NCBI GenBank assembly: GCA_964507235.1
Contig: CAZDPE010000060.1
Span: forward strand, 1 to 13,782
Direction of reading: 5' to 3'
DNA: 13,782 nt
Origin: Suilimivivens sp964507235
GTDB taxonomy: Bacteria; Bacillota; Clostridia; Lachnospirales; Lachnospiraceae
In this document: one piece after another, positions 1-6,971 of the stretch
Layout: each line of letters opens with the position of its first letter
Position numbering within the stretch: position 1 is the stretch's first letter
The notes under the pieces: generated by a model
Told to the model about the DNA's origin: nothing
The model's database searches: none
Seen by the model: only the letters and a program-made list of their open reading frames with translations
Made by a program: the position numbers and the translations under genes

Positions 1-560
1 AGCAATGCCCCATAAATAATCCCCAGAATCTTTACCTTAATCGGAATAAAGAAGAACAAAAGCACCTGCATATTGGGAAATGTAGCTGCAAATGCAAGGA
101 AAATAGACATATTTACGTAATAAGTACTGAACATGGTTGAAATATAGGAAAAATAGTATTCCGTACCATAAACCGCAAGGACTTCACTTTGAAATAAATA
201 TATATATCCCATCATGGCAAAAGCGCCAATTGCCGTAAAAATCATCCCCAGAAACAGGTAAAGATTATACCGGTAAGTCCCCCATGTATTCTCAAGAGTT
301 GTCCCAATGGAATAATAAAAATAAAGCATAATAAGGGTAAAGAAATTGAAGCCCTCCGGCGGTACAATCAACCATGTAACCAGCCTCCAAACCTGCCCCT
401 TAAACAAAATCGCATGGGGATTTAATGTAAGATAATTCAGGAAGTCCGGATTAATCCAGTTAATCAAATACCCGCAACCATAAAACAAAATTAATACAAG
501 AGATATATTCCTAATGGCATATTTACCGAATTTTTTTTCAAAGTTGCTCATAGGTTTCAT
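1..560 (-). CDS. Rhomboid-like polytopic membrane protein (C-terminus beyond left edge)
   Basis: The reverse strand is open from an ATG at 560 to the window edge, giving 186 residues with no stop. The start is preceded by AAAGGA about 9 nt upstream; a second ATG three codons in is possible. The protein opens with a short basic segment (MSNFEKKFGKYAIRN) and is then mostly hydrophobic, with membrane segments near residues 19-36, 57-67, 73-88, 100-124, 145-162 and 165-185. The motif GQVWRLVTWLIVPP (55-68) and the stretch TLENTWGTYRYNLYL (88-102) are typical of rhomboid-like proteins annotated as rhomboid family in Lachnospiraceae, as I recall them. Where a protease would carry GxSG, this has VNMSIFLAFAATFP (149-162), so the visible part lacks the catalytic serine motif and is probably a pseudoprotease or membrane chaperone. 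The missing C-terminus could hold further residues. It is transcribed from the promoter at 780-808 through an unusual palindromic leader. Confidence 0.7.
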   Translation of the reverse strand, partial: MKPMSNFEKKFGKYAIRNISLVLILFYGCGYLINWINPDFLNYLTLNPHAILFKGQVWRLVTWLIVPPEGFNFFTLIMLYFYYSIGTTLENTWGTYRYNLYLFLGMIFTAIGAFAMMGYIYLFQSEVLAVYGTEYYFSYISTMFSTYYVNMSIFLAFAATFPNMQVLLFFFIPIKVKILGIIYGAL

Positions 561-600
561 AAGAAGATTTCCTTTCCCGCTTCGCTCGTGCTTGGTTTTT

Positions 601-650
601 TGACTTATCTGAATAAAACCAAATACTTCGCTTCGCTCGTGCTTGGTTTT
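601..650. repeat. 50-bp direct repeat, copy 1
   Basis: Positions 601-650 match 715-764 over 50 bp with a single difference (G at 639, A at 753). The unit starts TGACTTATCTGAATAAAACC, contains a GCTTCGC core and ends GCTTGGTTTT. In this copy the right arm stops after TTGGTTTT, so only the inner AAAACCAA/TTGGTTTT pair (615-622 with 643-650) can form. A shorter partial copy holding only the core and right arm lies just before it at 578-601. Confidence 0.85.
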
Positions 651-660
651 TTACATACTC

Positions 661-710
661 GAAAATCCATGTGCTTCGCACATGCGCAGCTTCGCTGCTT
701 CCTGATTTTC
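661..710. repeat. Cloverleaf-like nested palindrome with two C-TTC-G hairpins
   Basis: An outer 7-bp stem (GAAAATC 661-667 with GATTTTC 704-710) encloses two hairpins: CATGTGC/GCACATG (668-674 and 678-684) and GCAGC/GCTGC (686-690 and 694-698), each with a TTC triloop. The result is a three-way junction that could form as DNA or as RNA. On the minus strand both hairpin tips read GCGAAGC, the well-known very stable mini-hairpin DNA heptamer. The unit sits between the two copies of the 50-bp repeat. Confidence 0.75.
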
Positions 711-714
711 TCGT

Positions 715-778
715 TGACTTATCTGAATAAAACCAAATACTTCGCTTCGCTCATGCTTGGTTTTATTCAGATAAGTCA
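715..778. repeat. Perfect 22-bp inverted repeat (direct-repeat copy 2 plus completed right arm)
   Basis: Arm 715-736 (TGACTTATCTGAATAAAACC then AA) is exactly complementary to arm 757-778, with a 20-nt loop at 737-756 holding the GCTTCGC core. Neither strand has a T-run after the stem, so it does not look like an intrinsic terminator. The right arm ends 2 bp from the -10 box of the minus-strand promoter, and the predicted start of that transcript lies inside the arm. It could be a small palindromic dispersed element or a regulatory cruciform. Confidence 0.85.
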
Positions 779-779
779 C

Positions 780-808
780 ATTGTAGCATTCTATCCAAAA
801 ATTGTAAA
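780..808 (-). promoter_or_regulatory. Predicted sigma-A promoter for the rhomboid-like gene
   Basis: Reading leftward, TTTACA (808-803) is followed by a 17-bp spacer and TACAAT (785-780). Each box is one base off consensus. The predicted start is near 773, giving a leader of roughly 210 nt that contains all the palindromes at 578-778. Confidence 0.65.
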
Positions 809-870
809 CTTACGCTTGAAAATTTTAGAAAATACCTATTTTTTCTTAACAATTTGTTTATTTTCGTGCG

Positions 871-899
871 TTGCAATTTGTATATGAGTGTCGTATAAT
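871..899 (+). promoter_or_regulatory. Predicted sigma-A promoter for the activase-like gene
   Basis: TTGCAA (871-876), a 17-bp spacer and a perfect TATAAT (894-899). The predicted start is near 906, leaving a leader of about 160 nt before the ATG at 1069. It is the best-scoring plus-strand promoter I see upstream of that gene and is divergent from the promoter at 780-808. Confidence 0.65.
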
Positions 900-953
900 A
901 ACTAAATGTGTCTGATTAAATCGACAACATATATAATAGGAAATAATTACCTT

Positions 954-996
954 CATGGCGCACACGGCCAAGGGCCGCATTTACCTTTTCGCCATG
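954..996 (+). promoter_or_regulatory. GC-rich two-tier stem-loop in the 5' leader of the activase-like gene
   Basis: CATGGCG (954-960) pairs with CGCCATG (990-996), enclosing a second hairpin, CGGCC (965-969) with GGCCG (973-977) around a 3-nt loop. It stands out as a GC-rich island in an otherwise AT-rich leader and lies about 70 nt before the start codon. No T-run follows, so a terminator is unlikely. I recognise no known riboswitch class. Confidence 0.5.
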
Positions 997-1068
997 TACT
1001 CACACTGCAGCAGAAAGTACGTTTTTACATTGTCTGTTGTTATAAAATAGAAAGGCGGCTTAATTATT

Positions 1069-4000
1069 ATGGATAACAAGCATTATACTCTGGGTATTGA
1101 CATAGGGTCTACAACAGTAAAAATTGCCATCCTGGATGATGCACATAATATTCTGTTTTCTGATTATAAACGGCATTTTGCAAATATCCGGGAAACGCTT
1201 TCTGACTTATTAAAGGAAGCGTATGAAAAGCTTGGGAATATCATTCTTCATCCCATGATTACGGGGTCCGGCGGGCTTACTCTTGCTAATCATCTTAAAG
1301 TTCCTTTTGTGCAGGAAGTAATTTCTGTTGCCACGGCTTTAAAAGAATTGACTTCCAAAACCGATGTAGCCATCGAACTTGGAGGCGAAGATGCCAAAAT
1401 CATTTATTTTGAAGGTGGTAACGTAGAACAGCGTATGAATGGTATCTGCGCCGGCGGTACCGGGTCTTTTATTGACCAGATGGCATCTCTTTTGCAGACA
1501 GATGCATCCGGTTTGAATGAGTATGCCAAGAGCTATAACTCTTTATATACCATCGCTGCGAGATGCGGCGTATTCGCAAAATCTGATATACAGCCACTGA
1601 TTAATGAGGGAGCTACCAAAGAGGATTTGGCCGCTTCTATTTTTCAGGCCGTAGTAAACCAAACCATCAGCGGCCTTGCCTGCGGCAAGCCGATCCGGGG
1701 ACACGTTGCTTTTCTGGGTGGTCCCTTACATTTTCTTTCCGAATTAAAAACGGCATTTATCAGAACATTGAAGCTGGATGATGAGCATGTAATTGAAACA
1801 GAGCATTCTCATCTTTTTGCTGCCATCGGTTCTGCCCTAAATGCCAGGGAAGATGTCCATTATACCATGGAAGAAATGGCAGGCAAGCTTTCTTCTGATA
1901 TAAAAATGGAATTTGAAGTAGAACGTATGGAACCTCTTTTCGCTTCCGAAGAAGAATATGAAATATTTAAAGAAAGACATTCCAGACATCATATTGCTAC
2001 CGGAGATTTATCTTCTTATAAAGGCAACTGCTATCTTGGAATTGATGCCGGAAGCACAACCACCAAAATTGCACTGGTTTCCGAAGACGGTTCCCTTCTT
2101 TATTCCTTCTACAGCAGTAATGACGGAAGCCCTTTAAAAACGGCTATCCGCTCTATCCGGGAAATATATGAACAGCTCCCGGAAGGCGCCCGGATTGTGC
2201 GCTCCTGCTCTACGGGATATGGTGAAGCGCTTCTTAAAGCAGCCTTTTTACTGGATGACGGCGAAGTGGAAACCGTAGCCCACTATTACGCTGCCGCTTT
2301 CTTTAATCCTGATGTGGATTGTATTCTGGATATCGGCGGTCAGGATATGAAGTGCATTAAAATAAAAAACCAGACCGTAGACAGTGTACAGTTAAATGAA
2401 GCCTGCTCCTCAGGCTGCGGTTCCTTTATAGAAACCTTTGCAAAATCCTTAAATTACAGCGTGGAAGATTTTGCCCACACTGCTCTTTTTGCAAAGCATC
2501 CCATTGACCTTGGAACCAGATGCACCGTATTTATGAATTCCAAGGTTAAGCAGGCTCAGAAGGAAGGCGCTTCCGTTTCCGATATTTCCGCAGGACTTGC
2601 CTATTCTGTTATTAAAAATGCTTTGTTTAAGGTTATTAAAGTATCAAGCGCTTCCGAACTCGGCAAAAACATTGTAGTTCAGGGAGGTACTTTCTACAAT
2701 GATGCCGTTCTCAGAAGCTTTGAAAAAATTGCTGACTGCGAAGCAATCCGCCCCGATATTGCAGGAATTATGGGGGCTTTCGGTGCCGCCCTGATTGCAA
2801 GGGAACGTTACAGCGCGGGATATGAGACAACCATGCTTCCCATTGAAAAAATCAATACTCTGCAATTTGAAACCAGCATGGCTAAATGTAAAGGCTGTAC
2901 CAACAACTGCCGTCTGACCATCAACAAATTTACAGGAGGACGCCAGTATATTTCTGGAAACCGCTGTGAAAGAGGCCTGGGAAAGCAGAAAAACGAAAAC
3001 GGCGTGCCCAACCTGTTTGATTATAAACTAAAGCGCGTATTCGGCTATGAACCTCTTCCTGCCGACGAAGCCGACAGGGGACGTGTGGGAATTCCCCGTG
3101 TTCTTAACATGTATGAAAATTATCCCTTCTGGTTTACTTTCTTTACAAATCTCGGTTATCAGGTAGTATTATCACCTGTTTCCAACCGTAAGATTTACGA
3201 ACTTGGCATTGAATCCATTCCAAGCGAATCGGAATGCTATCCTGCCAAGCTGGCTCATGGTCATGTAAAATGGCTGATTGACCAGAAGGTTGATTTTATC
3301 TTTTATCCTGCCCTGTTCTATGAACGGAATGAATTTGAAGAGGCCAACAACCACTACAATTGTCCTATTGTAACTTCCTATTCGGAAAATATTAAAAACA
3401 ATGTAGAAGAAATAGGCAGAGGTGAAGCGGTTCTTCGCAATCCTTTCATGTCCTTCCGTGATGAAAAAACAATTGCTGATGCCCTGATTAAGGAATTTAA
3501 GGAACTGCCTGCCTGTGAAATCATTGAGGCTGTCCATCTTGCATGGAAAGAGTTGGCTAATGCACGTAAAGACATGCAGAAAAAGGGAGAAGAGGTTCTT
3601 GCTTACCTGGCAGAAACAGGTAAACGGGGCATTGTTCTGGCAGGACGCCCTTATCACATTGATCCGGAAATCAACCATGGTATTCCGGAACTGATTAATT
3701 CCTATGATATCGCCGTGCTGACAGAGGATTCCATATCCCATCTTGCTAAGCCGGAACGTCCCTTGATTGTATCCGACCAGTGGATGTACCACTCCAGGCT
3801 TTATGCCGCTGCAAGCTATGTAAAAACAGTGGAAAACCTTGATTTAATTCAATTAAACTCCTTTGGCTGCGGACTTGATGCCGTTACTACTGACCAGGTA
3901 AATGATATTCTCTCCGGTTCGGACAAAATTTATACCTGTCTGAAAATTGATGAGGTAAATAATCTGGGCGCTGCCAGAATCAGAATCCGTTCCCTTCTGT

Positions 4001-5331
4001 CAGCAATCCGCGTCCGGGAGCAAAAACACAAAGAACGCACAATTCATTCCTCCGCCATCAAAAAGATAGAATTTACAGAGGAAATGCGTAAAAACTACAC
4101 TATTCTATGCCCTCAGATGTCGCCTATTCATTTTGATGTTCTGGAGGCCGCCTTTAATGCCTGCGGCTATAACTTTGAAGTTCTGCCAAATGACAATAAA
4201 CGCGCGGTGGATGTTGGACTTAAATATGTAAACAATGATGCCTGCTATCCTTCCCTTATGGTAATAGGCCAGATTATGGATGCTCTTTTGTCCGGTAAAT
4301 ATGATGTTAATAAGGTAGCTGTCATTATGACCCAGACAGGCGGCGGCTGCCGTGCAACTAATTATGTGGGCTTTATCCGCCGTGCCCTGGGAAAAGCAGG
4401 TATGTCCCAAATTCCTGTTATTTCCTTAAATATGGCGGGAATTGAAAGCAATTCAGGTTTCCATTTAAATCTGGAAATGCTCATGAGGGCCGCTTATGGC
4501 GCTGTGTTCGGAGATATCTTCATGCGCTGTGTTTACCGTATGCGTCCTTATGAAAAAGAAAAAGGAAGTGTTGAAGCTGTCCATCAGAAATGGCTGAAAC
4601 GCTGCCGGGAATTTGTTTCAGGAAAGCATATGAATTTCTTTAAATTCCAGAAAATGTGCCGTCAGATGATTGCTGACTTTGACGCCGTTCCTCTTACAGG
4701 CGAAATAAAGCCCAGGGTTGGTATTGTAGGAGAAATTCTCGTTAAGTATGCCCCCGCCGCCAATAATCACCTGGTAGAACTGCTTGAGTCAGAAGGCGCG
4801 GAGGCCGTTGTGCCCGATTTACTTGATTTTATGCTCTACTGCTTCTATAACCAGATATATAAAGCAGACCAGCTTGGCATGAGTAAAAAGACTGCTTTTA
4901 TTTCAAGAATCGGCATTGATGCCCTTGAGTTTCTTCGCGGAAGCGCCAAAAAGGCCTTTGAAAAGAGTGAGCACTTTACGCCGCCCATCAGCATATATCA
5001 GACGGTAGAATATGCTAAAACCATCGTGTCTATCGGCAACCAGACGGGAGAAGGCTGGTTCCTTACCGGAGAAATGGTAGAACTGATTCACAGCGGTGTT
5101 AACAATATTGTATGCACACAGCCCTTTGGATGTCTGCCTAACCATGTAGTCGGAAAAGGCGTTATTAAAGAACTCCGTAAGCAGTATCCTTTGAGCAATA
5201 TTGTAGCTATCGACTATGACCCCGGCGCAAGTGAAGTAAATCAGCTGAACCGTATTAAACTAATGCTCTCCACCGCCCAAAAGAATCTGAAAGTCCGCCG
5301 GGAATCTGAAAAGGAAGAAGAAACTGCATAA
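1069..5331 (+). CDS. Fused acyl-CoA dehydratase activase / HgdB-like protein (two BcrAD/BadFG ATPase domains, DUF2229, C-terminal dehydratase-like domain)
   Basis: A 1420-residue cytoplasmic protein. Two ASKHA-fold ATPase domains come first, each with a phosphate-binding loop: LGIDIGSTTVKIAILD (8-23) and YLGIDAGSTTTKIALV (322-337). Each domain keeps the two cysteines that hold the activase [4Fe-4S] cluster: C127 (NGICAGGTGSF) and C166 (AARCGVF) in the first, C446 (NEACSSGCGSF) and C485 (GTRCTVF) in the second. A cysteine cluster follows (C607, C610, C614, C633), then a DUF2229 region (about 672-900; SECYPAKLAHGH at 721-732), then a second HgdB-like region from about 1005 (C1014, NDACYPSL 1056-1063, GGGCRATNY 1091-1099, CTQPFGCLPNH 1349-1359). 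Family knowledge: activases use ATP to inject low-potential electrons into 2-hydroxyacyl-CoA dehydratases or double-cubane proteins. The fusion puts donor and acceptor on one chain. Its substrate is unknown and no separate dehydratase subunits lie nearby. The SD is AAAGGCGG, 10 nt before the ATG. Confidence 0.9.
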   Translation: MDNKHYTLGIDIGSTTVKIAILDDAHNILFSDYKRHFANIRETLSDLLKEAYEKLGNIILHPMITGSGGLTLANHLKVPFVQEVISVATALKELTSKTDVAIELGGEDAKIIYFEGGNVEQRMNGICAGGTGSFIDQMASLLQTDASGLNEYAKSYNSLYTIAARCGVFAKSDIQPLINEGATKEDLAASIFQAVVNQTISGLACGKPIRGHVAFLGGPLHFLSELKTAFIRTLKLDDEHVIETEHSHLFAAIGSALNAREDVHYTMEEMAGKLSSDIKMEFEVERMEPLFASEEEYEIFKERHSRHHIATGDLSSYKGNCYLGIDAGSTTTKIALVSEDGSLLYSFYSSNDGSPLKTAIRSIREIYEQLPEGARIVRSCSTGYGEALLKAAFLLDDGEVETVAHYYAAAFFNPDVDCILDIGGQDMKCIKIKNQTVDSVQLNEACSSGCGSFIETFAKSLNYSVEDFAHTALFAKHPIDLGTRCTVFMNSKVKQAQKEGASVSDISAGLAYSVIKNALFKVIKVSSASELGKNIVVQGGTFYNDAVLRSFEKIADCEAIRPDIAGIMGAFGAALIARERYSAGYETTMLPIEKINTLQFETSMAKCKGCTNNCRLTINKFTGGRQYISGNRCERGLGKQKNENGVPNLFDYKLKRVFGYEPLPADEADRGRVGIPRVLNMYENYPFWFTFFTNLGYQVVLSPVSNRKIYELGIESIPSESECYPAKLAHGHVKWLIDQKVDFIFYPALFYERNEFEEANNHYNCPIVTSYSENIKNNVEEIGRGEAVLRNPFMSFRDEKTIADALIKEFKELPACEIIEAVHLAWKELANARKDMQKKGEEVLAYLAETGKRGIVLAGRPYHIDPEINHGIPELINSYDIAVLTEDSISHLAKPERPLIVSDQWMYHSRLYAAASYVKTVENLDLIQLNSFGCGLDAVTTDQVNDILSGSDKIYTCLKIDEVNNLGAARIRIRSLLSAIRVREQKHKERTIHSSAIKKIEFTEEMRKNYTILCPQMSPIHFDVLEAAFNACGYNFEVLPNDNKRAVDVGLKYVNNDACYPSLMVIGQIMDALLSGKYDVNKVAVIMTQTGGGCRATNYVGFIRRALGKAGMSQIPVISLNMAGIESNSGFHLNLEMLMRAAYGAVFGDIFMRCVYRMRPYEKEKGSVEAVHQKWLKRCREFVSGKHMNFFKFQKMCRQMIADFDAVPLTGEIKPRVGIVGEILVKYAPAANNHLVELLESEGAEAVVPDLLDFMLYCFYNQIYKADQLGMSKKTAFISRIGIDALEFLRGSAKKAFEKSEHFTPPISIYQTVEYAKTIVSIGNQTGEGWFLTGEMVELIHSGVNNIVCTQPFGCLPNHVVGKGVIKELRKQYPLSNIVAIDYDPGASEVNQLNRIKLMLSTAQKNLKVRRESEKEEETA

Positions 5332-5372
5332 AAATTACCTGCAATTAAAATTGCTGCGAGGGGGAATTTAAT

Positions 5373-6518
5373 ATGATTAAACAGGAAATTAATGAAATCA
5401 AACGTCTTTTCACACCGAGCAACTGCTCTATTACAAGAATCTGCGGTTGTTATGTTGATGGTGAGAAAAATAAAAAAACAGAATTTAAGGAAGCTTTTCT
5501 TTCCCTGCCGGAAGAAGAAATTTTTAAATACTTTGAGCTTTTCAGAAAAATCTTATCCGGCAATATCGGAAAAAACATGCTGAATCTGGATTTTCCCATG
5601 CATACTGAGTCTGAAGGCGGGACTCAGGAATTTCTTCTCCGTCTTCGGGACAGTAAATTAAAAGATGATGCTCTATTGGAAGAATTCTACGACCGCATCA
5701 TTGATTCCTATGAATTTGTAGGGAATTATCTGATTCTATTGATTCATGATGCCTATGACGTACCCGGGAAAACCACTGACGGGCTTACTATGGATGATGC
5801 TTCCGATACCGTATTTGAATATATTATGTGCTGCATCTGCCCTGTAGCCCTTTCCAAACCGGGCTTAAGCTATGATGCGGAAATCAACGAATTCCACAAC
5901 AGAGTGAGGGACTGGGTGGTGAATATGCCGGAAACCGGATTTTTGTTTCCCTCTTTCAACGACAGATGCACTGATATTCACAGCACTTTATACTACTCCA
6001 AAAACTCAGAAGAGCCTCACGGAGAGTTTGTGGAAGGCGTTTTAGGCTGTACTCTTCCGCTTTCAGCAGGCGGACAAAAGGAAACCTTCCAGGCCATTAT
6101 TGAAGAAACGCTAGGGGAAAGCTGTGAATATGAAGTAGTTAAAACCATTCATGAAAACCTCACTGAAATGATTGAGGAACATAAGGAAATTCCTGAACCT
6201 CTGACCCTCAATAAAAAAGAGGTTAAAAACCTTCTGGAAAAAAGCGGCGTAGAAGAAGAAAAGCTGGCCGGTTTTGATAAGCTATATGATGCTGCAGCCG
6301 GTGAAGATACTGCTTTGTTTGTCAGCAATGTAGCAAGCACCCGCTCCTTTGAAGTCAAAACTCCTGATGTAGTGGTAAAAGTAAATCCGGAACGTGCTGA
6401 CCTTGTCAATACCATGATGGTTGACGGCAGAAAATGTCTGGTTATTGAAATCAATGACCAAGTGGAGGTAAACGGAATCAACGTCCGTGCATTCGGCCAT
6501 GAAATTTCAGAAATATAA
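5373..6518 (+). CDS. DUF4317 family protein
   Basis: A 381-residue protein with no signal peptide or clear membrane segment, so probably cytoplasmic. The N-terminal segment EINEIKRLFTPSNCSITRIC (5-24), followed by GCYVDGEKN, and the LSLPEEEIFKYFELFRKILS stretch (43-62) are characteristic of DUF4317, a family restricted mainly to Clostridia as I recall. Its function is unknown. The C-terminal third is acidic and probably holds a separate small domain (about 312-381). The gene starts 41 bp after the activase-like gene with a strong SD (GAGGGGG, 8 nt from ATG) and no terminator between them, so co-transcription is likely. Its stop is only 12 bp from the stop of the convergent small gene. Confidence 0.85.
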   Translation: MIKQEINEIKRLFTPSNCSITRICGCYVDGEKNKKTEFKEAFLSLPEEEIFKYFELFRKILSGNIGKNMLNLDFPMHTESEGGTQEFLLRLRDSKLKDDALLEEFYDRIIDSYEFVGNYLILLIHDAYDVPGKTTDGLTMDDASDTVFEYIMCCICPVALSKPGLSYDAEINEFHNRVRDWVVNMPETGFLFPSFNDRCTDIHSTLYYSKNSEEPHGEFVEGVLGCTLPLSAGGQKETFQAIIEETLGESCEYEVVKTIHENLTEMIEEHKEIPEPLTLNKKEVKNLLEKSGVEEEKLAGFDKLYDAAAGEDTALFVSNVASTRSFEVKTPDVVVKVNPERADLVNTMMVDGRKCLVIEINDQVEVNGINVRAFGHEISEI

Positions 6519-6530
6519 ACAGTTTTTAAA

Positions 6531-6761
6531 TTATTCAGCCAATTCCCTCAATTCCTGCAAAAGTTCCAAATCCGTCTGCTGTACCTTAATATTAGAGGTT
6601 ACAGCAGCCTGACCGGGCTTTTGCACCATGATTTCAATAACAGTTCCTTCCTCAATTCCGCCTTTAAAAACAGCCTTCAAAAAAGCTGCAAATTTAGGGT
6701 GATTGGAAGTAAATACATTTTTAGCATTCATCATTTTCATAATAGATGCAGGATTCATCAT
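6531..6761 (-). CDS. Conserved small protein of unknown function (76 aa)
   Basis: The protein starts MMNPASIMKMMNAKNVFTSN, has a central HPKFAAFLKAVFKGGIEEGT segment and ends in an acidic helix (QQTDLELLQELRELAE). I recall similar small Clostridia proteins with the N-terminal MNPAS, HPKF and EGTVIE pattern; none has an assigned function. The first ATG is supported by AAGGAG 11 nt upstream (6773-6778). The start overlaps the stop of the decayed acetyltransferase upstream (ATGA), suggesting the two were once translationally coupled. It is the last gene of the minus-strand run that begins near 9485. Confidence 0.65.
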   Translation of the reverse strand: MMNPASIMKMMNAKNVFTSNHPKFAAFLKAVFKGGIEEGTVIEIMVQKPGQAAVTSNIKVQQTDLELLQELRELAE

Positions 6762-6933
6762 TTTCTTTTGTTCTCCTTATTTTCCAAATCTTCAGGTAAT
6801 TTTTTCCACAGGTATAAAACCAAATCATCATCATTAACGAATTGATATAACCGGCAGGCTGCCCCTGATAAACCGCCACAAGAGTAATTGCTTTTCCATC
6901 TTCTTCATCTTTCAGGCGGTTTTCGTATTTTTG
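6758..6933 (-). pseudogene. GNAT acetyltransferase remnant with internal deletion and frameshift
   Basis: On the reverse strand 6933-6838 encodes about 30 residues resembling the early part of a GNAT acetyltransferase (ENRLKDEEDGKAITLVAVYQ then GQPAGYIN). A second frame carries FVNDDDLVLYLWKKLPEDLE and a short tail ending at TGA 6758-6760; NDDDLVLYL resembles the C-terminus of the same acetyltransferase family as I know it. The acetyl-CoA-binding core between them is missing and the frame changes near 6840-6850. Upstream, 6934-6970 has no open frame leading in. The fragment lies between signal peptidase I and the 76-residue gene. It might instead be two unrelated fragments, but both pieces match the two ends of one family. 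Confidence 0.5.
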
Positions 6934-6971
6934 TCATGGCGGTTCCTGCCTTGGCATCCGGTTTCTTTTGC

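Noticed and set aside
715..778. 22-bp inverted repeat as an intrinsic terminator
   Set aside because: No T-run follows the stem on either strand and it lies at the start of a transcription unit, not the end.
578..778. CRISPR-like array
   Set aside because: Repeats are few, differ in extent and overlap, there are no regular spacers and no cas genes are present.
588..887. Plus-strand ORF of 99 codons in the palindromic gap
   Set aside because: Its sequence is the translation of the repeats (the same LTYLNKTKYFASL block appears twice) and it has no convincing ribosome-binding site.
1024..1046. Possible second promoter (TTTACA and TATAAA) close to the reductase gene
   Set aside because: The spacer is only 11 bp, too short for sigma-A.
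3172..3792. Minus-strand ORF of 206 codons inside the reductase gene
   Set aside because: It is the reverse shadow of a strongly conserved coding region and shows no family pattern.
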